64,000 nucleotides of DNA. It comes from Exilibacterium sp. GTDB lineage: Bacteria; Pseudomonadota; Gammaproteobacteria; Pseudomonadales; Cellvibrionaceae. The stretch spans positions 119,867 through 183,866 of the forward strand of contig JANQMH010000061.1 in NCBI GenBank assembly GCA_028280195.1. Reading direction: 5' to 3'. The notes beneath the pieces were generated by a model, which worked only from the letters and a program-made list of their open reading frames with translations, did no database searches and was not told where the DNA came from. Below are positions 1 through 9,071 of this stretch, in pieces (position 1 is the stretch's first letter; the number at the start of each line of letters is the position of its first letter). A program made the position numbers and the translations under genes.

Positions 1-1287
1 CACTGGAACTGTGCGCTTGACGGGATCGACCGCGGCGCCGGCGGCAACCAAACGACCATCGGCTGCAGCAGTGTCAAACAGATGATCGCTGCCAGCCGCA
101 TGGAACCATGCACTGCTAGGCAGGCCCAACCCCACCGCGTCGATCTCGGCGACGTCTGCCTGCAGGCGCAGCGTCGAGGCGTCCACAATCCGAAACAGGG
201 GCGCGCCGGCATTCACATAGGCGCCGACGCCGACGGCAATGTGGGCGATGCGCCCGGCAACGGGCGAGCGGATGGCCACGCCGGTTCTGCCCGCCGCGTC
301 CCCGGAAATGGGTGTGAGCCGGGCATTGGCGGCCTGCAGTTGCGCGCGCGCGGTGCGTTCTGCCGCCCGGGCCTGTTCCAGGCGGCGTGCGGACACGGCG
401 CCGTCGGCCAGCAGTCGCTCGACGCGCCCGCGGTCGGGTTGGGCGGCGTCGAGCGCGGCCTGCGCGGCCTCGGCTGCCGCCACAATGCCGGCGTAGTCCT
501 GCTCGCCGCCGAGGCGCGGGGCCAGGCGCGCCAGAATCTGACCCCGCTCGACCGCATCGCCGATATCCGCAAAGCGCTCGCCTTCGGCGAGGAGAATACC
601 GTCGGCCGGCGCCGGCAGCGTGGCGTCGCCGCCGGGTGCCGGGGTCAATATCGCCGGTGCGGCAACCGAGGCGGACAATGTGCGCTGCTCTACCTCGGCG
701 GTGGCGAAATCCACGCGCCACTGCTGTTCTTTCAGAAAGGGGATGAGGCCGGCATCGTCTTCGTCTTGCGGCAAGGACGCGTCCGCCTCCGCGGCTGTGG
801 CGAACACCTGATAAGTTCCAACATCGTGAAAGGCGATGACATCGCCGGTGTAAAGCTCAAACGTCAGTCGACGGCCGGCGCCGGCATGGCCCGGGATTGC
901 GACGGGGCGGAAGATGCCGGGTATGCCGGACGGCCGGGCCGTGAACACCTCTTCCGGTGCGCCGCCGCCGGCAAGGCGCACGACCAGCTCGCCTGCGGCG
1001 ATCGGCTCGAAGCTGTCAAGTCGCGTCAAGTGCGCGGCAAACTCCGATGCACGTCCGACGGCCAGCGGAGGAAATTCCACAAACAGCTCCGTGGCTTCGG
1101 AGAAATCCGTGATCACCACCCCGCCGCCGTGCCCATGATCATCGCCTGAAGCACCATCATCGTGATGGTCATGCGCATCATCGCCATGGCGATGACCGCC
1201 CGATTCATGGTCGTGGCCGTGCATCCTGTCGCACGCAGCGATGCTCCAGAGAAGACCGACGAGAAGCAGTATCCGAAAGGGGGTCAT
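1..1287 (-). CDS. Efflux RND periplasmic adaptor, CzcB-like (3' end outside window)
   Basis: About 429 residues are visible and the C-terminus lies beyond the left edge. The start is the ATG read leftward from 1287; it overlaps the end of the upstream outer-membrane gene by four bases (ATGA), so the two are translationally coupled. The N-terminus is a lipoprotein-type signal (hydrophobic run ending in IAAC), followed by a striking His/Asp-rich stretch (HGHDHE, HRHGDDAHDHHDD) that should bind divalent metal. The middle shows the biotinyl-lipoyl-like hairpin and an alpha-helical coil (AEAAQAALDAAQPDRGRVER), then the beta-barrel lead PVAGRIAHIAVGVGAYV. In CzcCBA/CusCBA systems this adaptor joins the inner-membrane RND pump to the TolC-like channel. 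Metal specificity is inferred only from the His-rich segment. Confidence 0.88.
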   Translation of the reverse strand, partial: MTPFRILLLVGLLWSIAACDRMHGHDHESGGHRHGDDAHDHHDDGASGDDHGHGGGVVITDFSEATELFVEFPPLAVGRASEFAAHLTRLDSFEPIAAGELVVRLAGGGAPEEVFTARPSGIPGIFRPVAIPGHAGAGRRLTFELYTGDVIAFHDVGTYQVFATAAEADASLPQDEDDAGLIPFLKEQQWRVDFATAEVEQRTLSASVAAPAILTPAPGGDATLPAPADGILLAEGERFADIGDAVERGQILARLAPRLGGEQDYAGIVAAAEAAQAALDAAQPDRGRVERLLADGAVSARRLEQARAAERTARAQLQAANARLTPISGDAAGRTGVAIRSPVAGRIAHIAVGVGAYVNAGAPLFRIVDASTLRLQADVAEIDAVGLGLPSSAWFHAAGSDHLFDTAAADGRLVAAGAAVDPVKRTVPV

Positions 1288-2555
1288 GGGGTATTCTCCG
1301 GTACCAGGGTGTACAGCGCCGTGTGAGCGGCGCGGGCGTTGCGTTGTAATTGAATCGCGCGCAGTTGGGTGTCGCGGGCAGCGCGCAGCGCGTCGGTCGC
1401 CTCGAGCACGGTAATTTCCCCGCCCGCATAGGCGGACCCTGAGATGCGCAGGAATGCCTCGGACGCCGCGCGGGCGCTCTGGTCATAGTCGAGCGCAACC
1501 TCGCGCAGCGCTCTCGTCCGGTACGCCAACGCCGCCACGTCCGCGGCAGTTTGGTCGCGCGCCAATCGATAGCGCGCCGTCGCGCGGGAGGCTTCGGCCG
1601 CGCGGCTCAGCCTTTCGCCCTGATTGCGGTCGAACAGCGGTAGCGGCACGGAGAAGCTGACGATAAAGCCGGTTTCATCGGCCGTGCCGCCGCCAACCGA
1701 GCGGACGCCGCCGCCCAGCGTGACGTCCGGCGCGATGCGGCCGGCGGCGCGCGCCCGCAGCTGCGATGCATCGGCCTGCGCCGCAAGCGCCTGCAGCCGC
1801 GGCGTCCGCTGTGCGCGCAGCAGAAGCGCTTCGACCGGTTCGGTCTCGGGCGGTGCGAGAACGCCGGCGACGGTTGCGCTGGCCTCGAGGGTCTCAGCGC
1901 CGATGAGCGCGCCCAGAGCCTGGCGCGCAGCGAAGGCTTCGGCACGCGTTTCCGCCAGCATCACAGGGGCCAAAGCCGTTTCCTGGCGGACGCGTTCGAG
2001 ATCGTAACGCGATGCATCGCCTTCACGTTGGCGTGCGGTGGTAGCGTCGTGCAGCGTCACTGCCGCATTTTGGTGGCGCTCGGCGACGGCGACGCGAAGA
2101 TCCGCCGCCAGCACGTCATAAAACCGCGACAGCGCTTTGGCTCGAAGGATCGCCTCTGCATCGGTCTGTCCGAACTCAGCGGCCGATACACGTGCATCGG
2201 CCGCCTGCCGCTCGAGCCGGCGGCGGCCTGAGACATCGAATGTGCGTTCGAGGCGCACAAAGGTCTCATACCCTTCGCTGCGGAACCCGTCCGTTCCTTC
2301 CCGTTCAACCTGGAGAACGGGATTGCGCCAGGTGCGCGCCGAGACTTGATCGCCGCGCGCGGCCTCCAGGTCCGCAGCGATCACAGCAGCGTTCTCCGGT
2401 CGCGATAGCGCCAGGCGCCCCACGTCGTCCGCGGTCAGGGCTTGGGCCACGGCGAGCGGCGGCGCGGCCAGCGCCAAGGCCAATACAGTGCTTAGCACAA
2501 AAAGCCGATCGACAATCGGTTTTTTGTGCGTAGGAAAGTACTCTGACGACGCCAT
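1284..2555 (-). CDS. TolC-family outer membrane efflux protein, CzcC-like
   Basis: 423 aa, the usual length for CzcC/TolC-type channels. A signal peptide is visible (h-region LFVLSTVLALALAAPPLAVA then Q-A), followed by two long Ala/Arg/Glu-rich helical repeats typical of the outer membrane efflux protein family (for example around RAKALSRFYDVLAADLRVAV and its later equivalent). It is first in the operon with the CzcB-like adaptor. The first codons lie over a palindrome (2495-2529) that is nearly repeated at 2959-2993, so the mature N-terminus may have been altered by a rearrangement. No good ribosome binding site precedes the ATG; a small gene ends 5 bases upstream, suggesting coupling. Confidence 0.9.
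   Translation of the reverse strand: MASSEYFPTHKKPIVDRLFVLSTVLALALAAPPLAVAQALTADDVGRLALSRPENAAVIAADLEAARGDQVSARTWRNPVLQVEREGTDGFRSEGYETFVRLERTFDVSGRRRLERQAADARVSAAEFGQTDAEAILRAKALSRFYDVLAADLRVAVAERHQNAAVTLHDATTARQREGDASRYDLERVRQETALAPVMLAETRAEAFAARQALGALIGAETLEASATVAGVLAPPETEPVEALLLRAQRTPRLQALAAQADASQLRARAAGRIAPDVTLGGGVRSVGGGTADETGFIVSFSVPLPLFDRNQGERLSRAAEASRATARYRLARDQTAADVAALAYRTRALREVALDYDQSARAASEAFLRISGSAYAGGEITVLEATDALRAARDTQLRAIQLQRNARAAHTALYTLVPENTP
2495..2529. repeat. 35-bp palindrome inside czcC-like 5' end
   Basis: Arms of 15 bases (GCACAAAAAGCCGAT and ATCGGTTTTTTGTGC, one G.U pair) around a 5-base loop CGACA. A very similar palindrome in the same orientation lies at 2959-2993. It encodes part of the signal-peptide n-region of the TolC-like protein. 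Confidence 0.7.
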
Positions 2556-2560
2556 AACGA

Positions 2561-2731
2561 TCAGTGTCCGGGGTTAAAAAAATACGTTTCGATTTCGTGG
2601 TGTAGCGGCTCGCAGCCGAGCATACCGACCAAGGCCATGATGGCCAAAACAATGGTGCGGCGGCCGGCCGGCAGAAAGCGCGGTTCGACCAGGGCGCGCG
2701 CGTGCGGTGATTGGCGCATCGACACAGGCAT
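2561..2731 (-). CDS. Small predicted lipoprotein/membrane protein upstream of czcC-like gene
   Basis: 56 residues ending 5 bases before the TolC-like start, same strand. The central part is hydrophobic (RRTIVLAIMALVGMLGCEPL), resembling a lipobox (VGMLGC) or a single membrane segment, and the tail is ETYFFNPGH. No SD is clear and its first third overlaps, in another frame, the remains of a BlaI-like repressor. It may be the re-framed end of that locus rather than an independent gene. I do not recognise the family. Confidence 0.4.
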   Translation of the reverse strand: MPVSMRQSPHARALVEPRFLPAGRRTIVLAIMALVGMLGCEPLHHEIETYFFNPGH

Positions 2732-2927
2732 GGCCGGCCTTCTCGCGAATCGGCAGTCCCTTGCGGCAGAGGCGCTGTCGCGCCGATTACACCGTCGAGA
2801 GTGAGATTCTGCGAGAGAAACTCCTATGCCGGTGCATGGCGCGGGCGTCTATTTGCCCGCTTGCCCAAAGCTGCGCCAGCACTGCGATTTTCAGATCGCC
2901 TACTGCATTGAGCGCAGACTCACGCAT
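2700..2927 (-). pseudogene. BlaI/MecI/CopY-family repressor remnant
   Basis: From the ATG at 2927 the translation is a winged-helix N-terminus (ALNAVGDLKIAVLAQLW, then ...RISLSTV) that ends at a TAA (2787-2789) exactly where the family has the conserved Gln of the recognition helix (STVQSxLERL). Past the stop the same frame continues as ARQRLCRKGLPIREKAGHAC, which again matches the family (LxRKGLLxREKxGHA). So this looks like a CAA-to-TAA nonsense mutation, with further decay downstream. Such repressors often control copper or heavy-metal resistance genes, which fits the adjacent Czc-type genes. Identification rests on motif recall, not a search. Confidence 0.6.
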
Positions 2928-2958
2928 ACAAGCCCCCAGTCGATGCGGGCATGTTAAC

Positions 2959-2993
2959 GCACAAAAAACCGATAGGCAATCGGTTTTTATGCT
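2959..2993 (-). terminator. Hairpin terminator after the MFS gene
   Basis: AAAAACCGAT / ATCGGTTTTT stem with loop AGGCA, A/T-rich on both sides, 20 bases after the MFS stop codon on the minus strand. It could act in both directions. Near-copy of the palindrome at 2495-2529. Confidence 0.6.
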
Positions 2994-3012
2994 AGGCGCA
3001 CGTCCATTGAAC

Positions 3013-4593
3013 TCACGATTGTTCGCCGGTTTGTCCGATCCTGCGGACCTGCCGTAGCGCTACCGCGGCAAGCACAACGAGCACTGCGACGCTGATCGCG
3101 CTGAAGACCGCCGCAGCGGTGAAGCCTGCGATGAAAGCAATCTGCGCTTCCTCGATCAGCCCGGGCGGCAAGTCCGCAGCGATGGTGGATGCTGCCCAAA
3201 GGCTATCGCTGACCGCTTCGCGCGCGTTATCGGCAAGATTGTCCGGCACGTGTTGCAGCATCGTGCGGCGGTAGACGGCCGTGGCCAGGCTGCCGAGCAC
3301 AGCGATGCCGAGCGAGACCCCCAGGTCCTGAACGGTCTCGGACATGGCTGAGGCCGACCCCGCTTTTTCGGGCGGCGCCGATCCGACGACCAGACCGGTG
3401 CCGAGCGCAGCGATGGTTCCAAGACCGAGATAGGCGAGCGAAAAGGAAGCAACCACCATAGTCACGGCTGCCCTGTCGTTGCCCAATTGGGTCAGCATCA
3501 GATAGCCGACAACGGACAGACCGAGCCCGCCGGCTACCACGAAGCCCGGTCGGACCCGCCGCGCAACAAGCGGGGCGCCGATACCCGCCACGACCATGGC
3601 GAGCGCGGGTGGTCCCATCCAGAGGCCGGCGACTAAGGGCGAAAAGCCGGCCACCAGTTGCAAATATTGTGTGACGAGTAACATCGTTCCGCCGACCGCT
3701 ATCAACCCGAAGAGCAACACGATCAGCGCCACCGAAAAGGCTCTGTTAGCAAACAGGCTCATGTCGAGCAGCGGGTCGGACAGTCCCCTCTGCCGTCGAA
3801 CAAAGAGCACCGCGAAGCAGGCGCCGATCGCAACCGCAGCGCTCGCGTCGAGAGTGAAGCCGTACTTCGCGAGCTGCTTGATGCCGTAGATCACCGGCAG
3901 CATCGCGGCGAGCGAGAGTGCCACGCTGGAGAGATCGATCCGTCCGGCGTTCGGCGCCCGGTACTCCGGCAGCAGCAGGGGGGCGAGCAAAAGCAAGAGA
4001 GCGACAATAGGCACGGCGAGAAGGAAGGCGGCACCCCACCAGAAATGCTCGAGCAGTGCGCCGCCCACGATCGGGCCCATCGCCATACCGAGCGCAAACA
4101 TCGTCGCCCACACCCCGAAGCCGAGCGCGCGTTGACGCGGATCGGCAAACAGATTACTGATGAGCGCCAGCGTCGAGGGCATCAGCGTTGCGCCGGCGAT
4201 GCCGAGCGCAGCCCGCGCCGCGATCAGCATGGTCGTGCTGGTCGAAAAGGCGGCAACCACCGAAGCTACGGCAAACGCAGTCGCACCGATCATCAGGAGC
4301 TTGCGCCGTCCGATCCGATCTCCCAGCGTGCCCATGGTGATCAGAAAACCCGCGATCATGAAGCCATAGGCGTCCATGATCCAAAGTGCCTCGGTGCTCG
4401 TCGGCTGCAGATCCGCGGCGAGCGCAGGCAAGGCCAGATGCAGTAGTGTCAGATCGAGGCCAAGCAGAATGGTCGGCAAGGCCAGCAGCGCCAGCCCCAG
4501 CCATTGCCGCGCGCCAGCTCTGGCGGGCAATGCCGGTTTGGCCCGAAATCTTGCTCCAGGACGTGAACTTTGTATGTCGTACTGATCCGTCAT
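3013..4593 (-). CDS. MFS drug exporter, DHA2 (SmvA/QacA) type, 14 TM
   Basis: 526 aa from the chosen start MTDQYDIQ, which has GGAGG seven bases upstream; an in-frame ATG eight codons earlier has none. It has the DHA2 layout of about 14 hydrophobic segments. Motif A is seen as GTLGDRIGRRKLLMIG (loop 2-3), motif C-like GIAGATLMPSTLALISN in TM5, and motif D1 near TM1 (LLGLDLTLLHLALPALAADL). Proton-coupled export of cationic antiseptics/dyes is the known role of close relatives such as SmvA and QacA. It is divergent from an XRE-type regulator 74 bases away, which probably controls it. Confidence 0.92.
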   Translation of the reverse strand: MTDQYDIQSSRPGARFRAKPALPARAGARQWLGLALLALPTILLGLDLTLLHLALPALAADLQPTSTEALWIMDAYGFMIAGFLITMGTLGDRIGRRKLLMIGATAFAVASVVAAFSTSTTMLIAARAALGIAGATLMPSTLALISNLFADPRQRALGFGVWATMFALGMAMGPIVGGALLEHFWWGAAFLLAVPIVALLLLLAPLLLPEYRAPNAGRIDLSSVALSLAAMLPVIYGIKQLAKYGFTLDASAAVAIGACFAVLFVRRQRGLSDPLLDMSLFANRAFSVALIVLLFGLIAVGGTMLLVTQYLQLVAGFSPLVAGLWMGPPALAMVVAGIGAPLVARRVRPGFVVAGGLGLSVVGYLMLTQLGNDRAAVTMVVASFSLAYLGLGTIAALGTGLVVGSAPPEKAGSASAMSETVQDLGVSLGIAVLGSLATAVYRRTMLQHVPDNLADNAREAVSDSLWAASTIAADLPPGLIEEAQIAFIAGFTAAAVFSAISVAVLVVLAAVALRQVRRIGQTGEQS

Positions 4594-4646
4594 GTCGCCT
4601 CCGCGTTCGAGGCGCATTATCGATGCAGTATATAACTGTTACAATA

Positions 4647-4661
4647 TAGGTAATTATCCTA
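4647..4661. promoter_or_regulatory. Imperfect palindrome in the MFS/XRE divergent promoter
   Basis: TAGGTAATTATCCTA (arms TAGG/CCTA around an A/T core) lies just before the regulator start and within the 74-bp gap shared with the exporter. It is a plausible operator for the adjacent MmyB-type regulator; no proof from sequence alone. Confidence 0.35.
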
Positions 4662-4667
4662 TTACTG

Positions 4668-5471
4668 ATGGCGATAGCTTTGTCCGATCGTACCCTTGCG
4701 CGCACACGTAGTGATCTGTCCGACTTCGTCACGCGCCACCGCAAAAAACTCAAGCCTGCCGATGTCGGGCTGCCTACCACCGGCGGCCGCCGCACGCCGG
4801 GTCTCAGGCGCGAGGAAGTGGCTGCGCTGGCCGGCGTTGGGCTCACCTGGTATACATGGTTCGAGCAGGGTCGTGATATCCAGGTTTCAGAGAACTTTCT
4901 ACTCAGAGTCTCGAAGGCTTTGAAACTCGATGACGCCGAGTGCAGCCATCTCTTTCTCCTCGCCCACAGGCGCCCGCCGCCTCCGGAAGCCCGGCAATGG
5001 CCATCGGTCGACCCGCCAATCCAGCAATTGCTGGACGACCTGCCGGCGCGACCCGCTTACGTCTCGAATCTTCGCTGGGATGTCATCGCCTGGAACGCCG
5101 CGGCTGATCGCCTGTTCGACTTCTCCGCTCGGGCGCAAGGGGACTGCAACATCATCCGTATGCTCTTTGCCGATCCGGACCTGCGCCGCCGCCTGCCGGC
5201 GTGGCGGGAAGACGCACCCCGGTTGCTCGCACAGTTCCGCTGCGATCTGGCGGCCGCGCCGGACGACCCGGCCATGCTTCGGCTGATCGGCGAACTCAAA
5301 AAGCTGTCGCCTGATTTTCGGTGCTGGATGGAACAGCCGGGCATGGAAGGCTATGGCTGGGGCGTCCGTGTCGTGCTAGCTGATGATGGCACGCGCCATA
5401 GCTTTGTTCATCAGATGCTGATCGTAGACGAGCACCGCCATTTAAAAATGGTCGTCTATTTCGAGGAATGA
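4668..5471 (+). CDS. XRE-family regulator with MmyB-like ligand domain
   Basis: 267 aa. Residues about 30-95 form a helix-turn-helix of the type found in this family (GLRREEVAALAGVGLTWYTW, then EQGRDIQVS). The second half (RWDVIAWNAAADRLF, ...MLRLIGELKKLSPDFRCWW-like region) matches the MmyB-like PAS-type sensor domain, which in Streptomyces MmyB binds a fatty-acid-like ligand. It is divergent from a DHA2 exporter, the usual arrangement for a local regulator of a drug or stress exporter. The ATG overlaps an A/T-rich operator-like sequence and has no strong SD. Confidence 0.87.
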   Translation: MAIALSDRTLARTRSDLSDFVTRHRKKLKPADVGLPTTGGRRTPGLRREEVAALAGVGLTWYTWFEQGRDIQVSENFLLRVSKALKLDDAECSHLFLLAHRRPPPPEARQWPSVDPPIQQLLDDLPARPAYVSNLRWDVIAWNAAADRLFDFSARAQGDCNIIRMLFADPDLRRRLPAWREDAPRLLAQFRCDLAAAPDDPAMLRLIGELKKLSPDFRCWMEQPGMEGYGWGVRVVLADDGTRHSFVHQMLIVDEHRHLKMVVYFEE

Positions 5472-5645
5472 GCGCTGGTGCGATGTCGTTGTGCATGGAT
5501 AGCGCCTTGGCCCTCTATATACAGGCAGCTGCCTACACAATCCTCGCGTTGCAAATACCCTCAAGCCCGGCGGTAAAGAATCAGTGAGTTATTGCAGTTG
5601 AACCCCGGGGCCGGGTATAAGAATAGAGGAGCCTTCACGGCTTCT

Positions 5646-6017
5646 CTACTCCAAATAGCCGTGACCGCGGTTGTTGATACTGACTACGACGCCGTTTTCG
5701 AAGCGCACTTGCTTGATCAGTTTGCTGGGGCCGAAGTTATAGATCCAATCCTCAACGACCACTTCCACCAAAGATCGTTGATGCAGCAATAATTCGTCAT
5801 CAGTAGCGTCGTCGGTCGTTCTGTCCCAGTGTCGGGATCTCGGCAGGCCGGAGCGGTAAACATTGCGCACTTGGACATAACTGGGTTCACCGCACAGCTT
5901 TTGTACTTTGAGTTGATGGTCGCCCTTGGCGATTAATTTGGTGCCGCAGCGCATCGCAATGGCCGGGTCGGACGCCAGTAAGGCAGCGGTTATCAGGCTC
6001 CAGCAGATCGACTTCAT
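5646..6017 (-). CDS. DUF2845 domain protein, secreted
   Basis: 123 aa with a signal peptide (MKSICWSLITAALLASDPAIA) and the DUF2845 pattern MRCGTKLIAKGDHQLKVQKLCGEPSY, then a C-terminal EDWIYNFGP...VRFENGVVV segment. Two Cys (MRCG and KLCGEP) may pair in the periplasm. Function of the family is unknown. It stands alone, convergent to nothing close, with about 170 bp of non-coding sequence downstream before the regulator on the other strand. Confidence 0.8.
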   Translation of the reverse strand: MKSICWSLITAALLASDPAIAMRCGTKLIAKGDHQLKVQKLCGEPSYVQVRNVYRSGLPRSRHWDRTTDDATDDELLLHQRSLVEVVVEDWIYNFGPSKLIKQVRFENGVVVSINNRGHGYLE

Positions 6018-6299
6018 AACACACTATCTCGGTGATGATTAACCGGACCAAATATAATACCAGTAGCTGAATAGGAGCTGAATAAGCGGAAGGGCATATA
6101 TGTCAATGTGGCCAAACAGTAAGCGCTTGTATTGCCAAAAGGGGAAAGCCGTTTTGGTGGCGGCGATAGCCGCAGGGTCTATCCCCACAAGCAGTTTAGG
6201 TGTATTTTGTGAGGGATTTTTACGCTGGGTGTCCAGATAGTGGGGTGGTGATGCTGTATAGTACTGTGGTCTTTCCGGCCTGGTTAATGGGGGTATAGG

Positions 6300-6629
6300 A
6301 TGAACAATGGCAAAATTCGGCTGGTTTTTCCCGTTCTGTTTGTTGCATACGGTTTCCCCGTGGCGGCTGCCGGGGAACCGGAGCAGCCTGAAGTAGTAAG
6401 AGTTTGTAGCGAATGCCACGGGGCTGAAGGCAAGGCCCCGATCCCCGGTTGGCCACCCATCGCCGGTATGGGCAAGGAAGAACTTATCAGCAAATTGAAG
6501 GGCTATAGGGCGAAGTTAGTGCCTGAAAGCAGGATGTCCGATGTCACACACAATTTCACCGACAGCGAGATTGAAGCAATAGCGCAATACTATGTGGAGC
6601 TGAAGCCGACAGGGAAAGCGTCAAAATAA
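6300..6629 (+). CDS. Small periplasmic c-type cytochrome
   Basis: 109 aa. Signal peptide (VFPVLFVAYGFPVAAAG), one CxxCH haem site (VCSECHGAEGK, near residue 40) and a distal Met suited as sixth ligand (ESRMSDVTHNF), ending with the helix IEAIAQYYVEL. This is the class I cytochrome c553/c4-like fold with one haem, an electron carrier in the periplasm. A purine-rich GGGGGTATAGG precedes the ATG. A longer minus-strand frame overlaps it but has no recognisable features. Confidence 0.88.
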   Translation: MNNGKIRLVFPVLFVAYGFPVAAAGEPEQPEVVRVCSECHGAEGKAPIPGWPPIAGMGKEELISKLKGYRAKLVPESRMSDVTHNFTDSEIEAIAQYYVELKPTGKASK

Positions 6630-6860
6630 GCGATGACGGCTGCGGTGGATACCTGTGCCGATTAGTCCTCTATTCACCGGTGCCTCGGTTTGAGCATATT
6701 GGAAAAGCTGGGCACCTAGTCTAATAGTGATAAAACTTTACCGTCAGCCTTGCGAAAAAGGGGGGCGGTGACAACTGATAATACAAATGATTTTTATTTG
6801 TCACCGACTCCATTAAGATCCCTCAACCCCCGACCTTTTACACCAAGGCCTTTTGACCCG

Positions 6861-9071
6861 CTACCTGAGACTGCGGTCAAAAAACGCTGTGATATGGTTA
6901 TACAGATGTATACGCGTCTTCTTACCTCGTATACCGTGTTTTTTACCGGGGTAGTCCATCTGTTCGAAGGGGATGGCGCGATCCTGCAGTGCCTGGTACA
7001 GCTTGGTTGCGTTGGTGTAAAGCACATTGTCGTCTGCCATACCGTGCATAATGAGCAGGGACCCCTTCAGCCCATCAATGTAGCGGAAGACATTACTCCT
7101 GTCGTAACCCTGGGGGTTATCTGCCGGAGTGCCGAGATAACGTTCCGTGTAGTGGGTGTCATAGAGCGTCCAGTCGGTGACCGGCGCTACCGATACGCCG
7201 GCTTTGAATATATCAGGCGCTTTGAACATAGCCATAATGGCCATATAGCCGCCGTAGCTCCAGCCGAAAATACCAATCCGGTCAGGGTCGACATAGGGTA
7301 GTGTTTTCAGAAACTCCACACCGCGAACCTGGTCTTTGACTTCGACTTCACCCAGCAGCCGGTGTAAGGGGGATTCAAAGCTGACCCCGCGATCCGTAGC
7401 GCCGCGGTTGTCGAGCAGGAATACCACATAGCCTTTTTGCGCCATCACCTGGTGCCAGAAGCCGTCGCGGGAGTTCCAGCTGTTTTTTACTGCCTGCACA
7501 CCGGGTCCGCCGTATACGTCGACAATCACCGGATAGCGCTGGCCTGCCTGTATATTTGCCGGTTTAAACAGCTGGTAGTAAAGAGCCTGGCCATCTTCTG
7601 CAGTGATTGACCCGAATTGCGGGCGGACATGGTCCTGCAGATAAGGGAAGTAAGGGTGGTTTTTATCCAGCGTATTGGCATTCAGAACTGTCAGCAGTGT
7701 GGCATTGTTGTCGTAGAGCCGGGTTTGCCAGGGCTGATTGGCATTTGAGTACTGACTGACATAAACGCGGGCATTTTTTGCCATGGTGATCCTATGCGTG
7801 CCGGCTTCTTCACTCAATTTTTGCAGTTGGCCCTCACCTTTGACAGGTGCCCTGTAGAGATGGGATTCAAGCGGGTTGCCATAGTTGGCATTGAAGTAAA
7901 CCGTGCCCCTGGCTTCATCCACACCGTGAAGGTCTTGGACAACCCCTTCACCATTGGTGATCTGGCGGACCAGGCTGCCGTCAACGGTGTACAGATAAAG
8001 CTGTTGGGTATCACTTCTTTCGCTGGCCCAGATAAAATGCTGCCTGTCATCGAGCATATGCAAGGCATCGTGCAGGTTGATCCAGGTGTTGCTGGTCTCG
8101 GTCAGCAGCGTCGAGCCGCGGCCGGTCTTGATCGCATTTTTTAAAAGGTCCAGCCGGGTTTGGGCGCGGTTCTGGCGTTGGATAGCGAGGTGGCGGCTGT
8201 CCTTAAACCAGTTGACGCGGGCGATATAAATATCTTCGTCCTCGCCGATATCCATCCAGCGTGTCCTGCGGTTTTGGATATTGACGACACCCACGGTAAC
8301 CTTGGCATTGGCGGTGCCGGTCTTGGGGTAGCGCTGATCGTACACGGTAAAGCCGTCGCCCTTGATCTCATAGCGTTGCTCGATGCCAATGGGCGACTCA
8401 TCGACGCGGGTATAGGCGATATGGCGCCCATCCGGTGACCACCAGTAGCCCGTATAGCGGCGCATTTCCTCCTGGGCGATGAAATCCGCCATACCGTTTT
8501 TGATGGTATCGCCGCCATCGGTGGTCAACTGCCGTTCGGTGTTTTTCTGTAAATCGAAAATCACAATATTCTGATCGCGTATAAAGGACACATAGCGGCC
8601 CTGTGGCGATATTTTGGGGTCTGTTTCAAAGGCCTCTGTTTGCGTCAGGCGGCGCACCTGGCGCTCGGTGTTTTCCAGGTCGTAGAGATAGATATCACCA
8701 CCCAGCGGAAACAGCAGTGCCTTGCTGTCGGGTGCCCAGAAGTAGTCGATAATCCCCGAGTTGGCGATGCGCATCCGCTCCCGCCGGGCTTTTTCCTCGT
8801 CTGAAAGCGTCTCTTCGGGCAGCACCTGTCGCGAGTCCACAAGCAGGCGGTGGCGTTGGTCGGCTATATGATATTCCCACAGATCCAGGGTGAGAAAGTC
8901 CTCTTCCTTGCCTTTCAGGTAGGTGACGCGCTCACCGTCCGGTGACACTTTCAGTTTGTTAATGGTCGGGCCCGAGAGTTCCGGGTCGCTGTAGATGCGT
9001 TCGATGGTGAGTTTTTGGGAAAATGCGGGTATGGCGACTATATAAAGGATGAGGCAAAGTAGAGTCTTCAT
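6861..9071 (-). CDS. Dipeptidyl peptidase IV (S9 family)
   Basis: 736 aa with signal peptide (MKTLLCLILYIVAIPAFSQ). The N-terminal beta-propeller has the WSPDG/SPDGERVTYLKG repeats, and it contains the DPP IV double-Glu N-terminus anchor (FIAQEEMRRYTGYWW). The C-terminal hydrolase has the nucleophile GWSYGGYM, the Asp in MHGMADDNVLY and the His in PGKKHGI, a complete Ser-Asp-His triad. It removes X-Pro (and X-Ala) dipeptides from peptides in the periplasm or outside. It stands as a single gene; combined with oligopeptidase B and NSS transporters elsewhere in the window it fits protein/peptide scavenging. Confidence 0.94.
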   Translation of the reverse strand: MKTLLCLILYIVAIPAFSQKLTIERIYSDPELSGPTINKLKVSPDGERVTYLKGKEEDFLTLDLWEYHIADQRHRLLVDSRQVLPEETLSDEEKARRERMRIANSGIIDYFWAPDSKALLFPLGGDIYLYDLENTERQVRRLTQTEAFETDPKISPQGRYVSFIRDQNIVIFDLQKNTERQLTTDGGDTIKNGMADFIAQEEMRRYTGYWWSPDGRHIAYTRVDESPIGIEQRYEIKGDGFTVYDQRYPKTGTANAKVTVGVVNIQNRRTRWMDIGEDEDIYIARVNWFKDSRHLAIQRQNRAQTRLDLLKNAIKTGRGSTLLTETSNTWINLHDALHMLDDRQHFIWASERSDTQQLYLYTVDGSLVRQITNGEGVVQDLHGVDEARGTVYFNANYGNPLESHLYRAPVKGEGQLQKLSEEAGTHRITMAKNARVYVSQYSNANQPWQTRLYDNNATLLTVLNANTLDKNHPYFPYLQDHVRPQFGSITAEDGQALYYQLFKPANIQAGQRYPVIVDVYGGPGVQAVKNSWNSRDGFWHQVMAQKGYVVFLLDNRGATDRGVSFESPLHRLLGEVEVKDQVRGVEFLKTLPYVDPDRIGIFGWSYGGYMAIMAMFKAPDIFKAGVSVAPVTDWTLYDTHYTERYLGTPADNPQGYDRSNVFRYIDGLKGSLLIMHGMADDNVLYTNATKLYQALQDRAIPFEQMDYPGKKHGIRGKKTRIHLYNHITAFFDRSLR

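Noticed and set aside
82..1149. Long plus-strand open frame opposite the efflux adaptor
   Set aside because: Arg/Gly/Ala-rich without domain; the minus strand encodes a clear adaptor lipoprotein in the same place.
6039..6419. 126-codon minus frame opposite the cytochrome gene
   Set aside because: No domain, overlaps the CxxCH cytochrome whose signal peptide and haem site are unmistakable.
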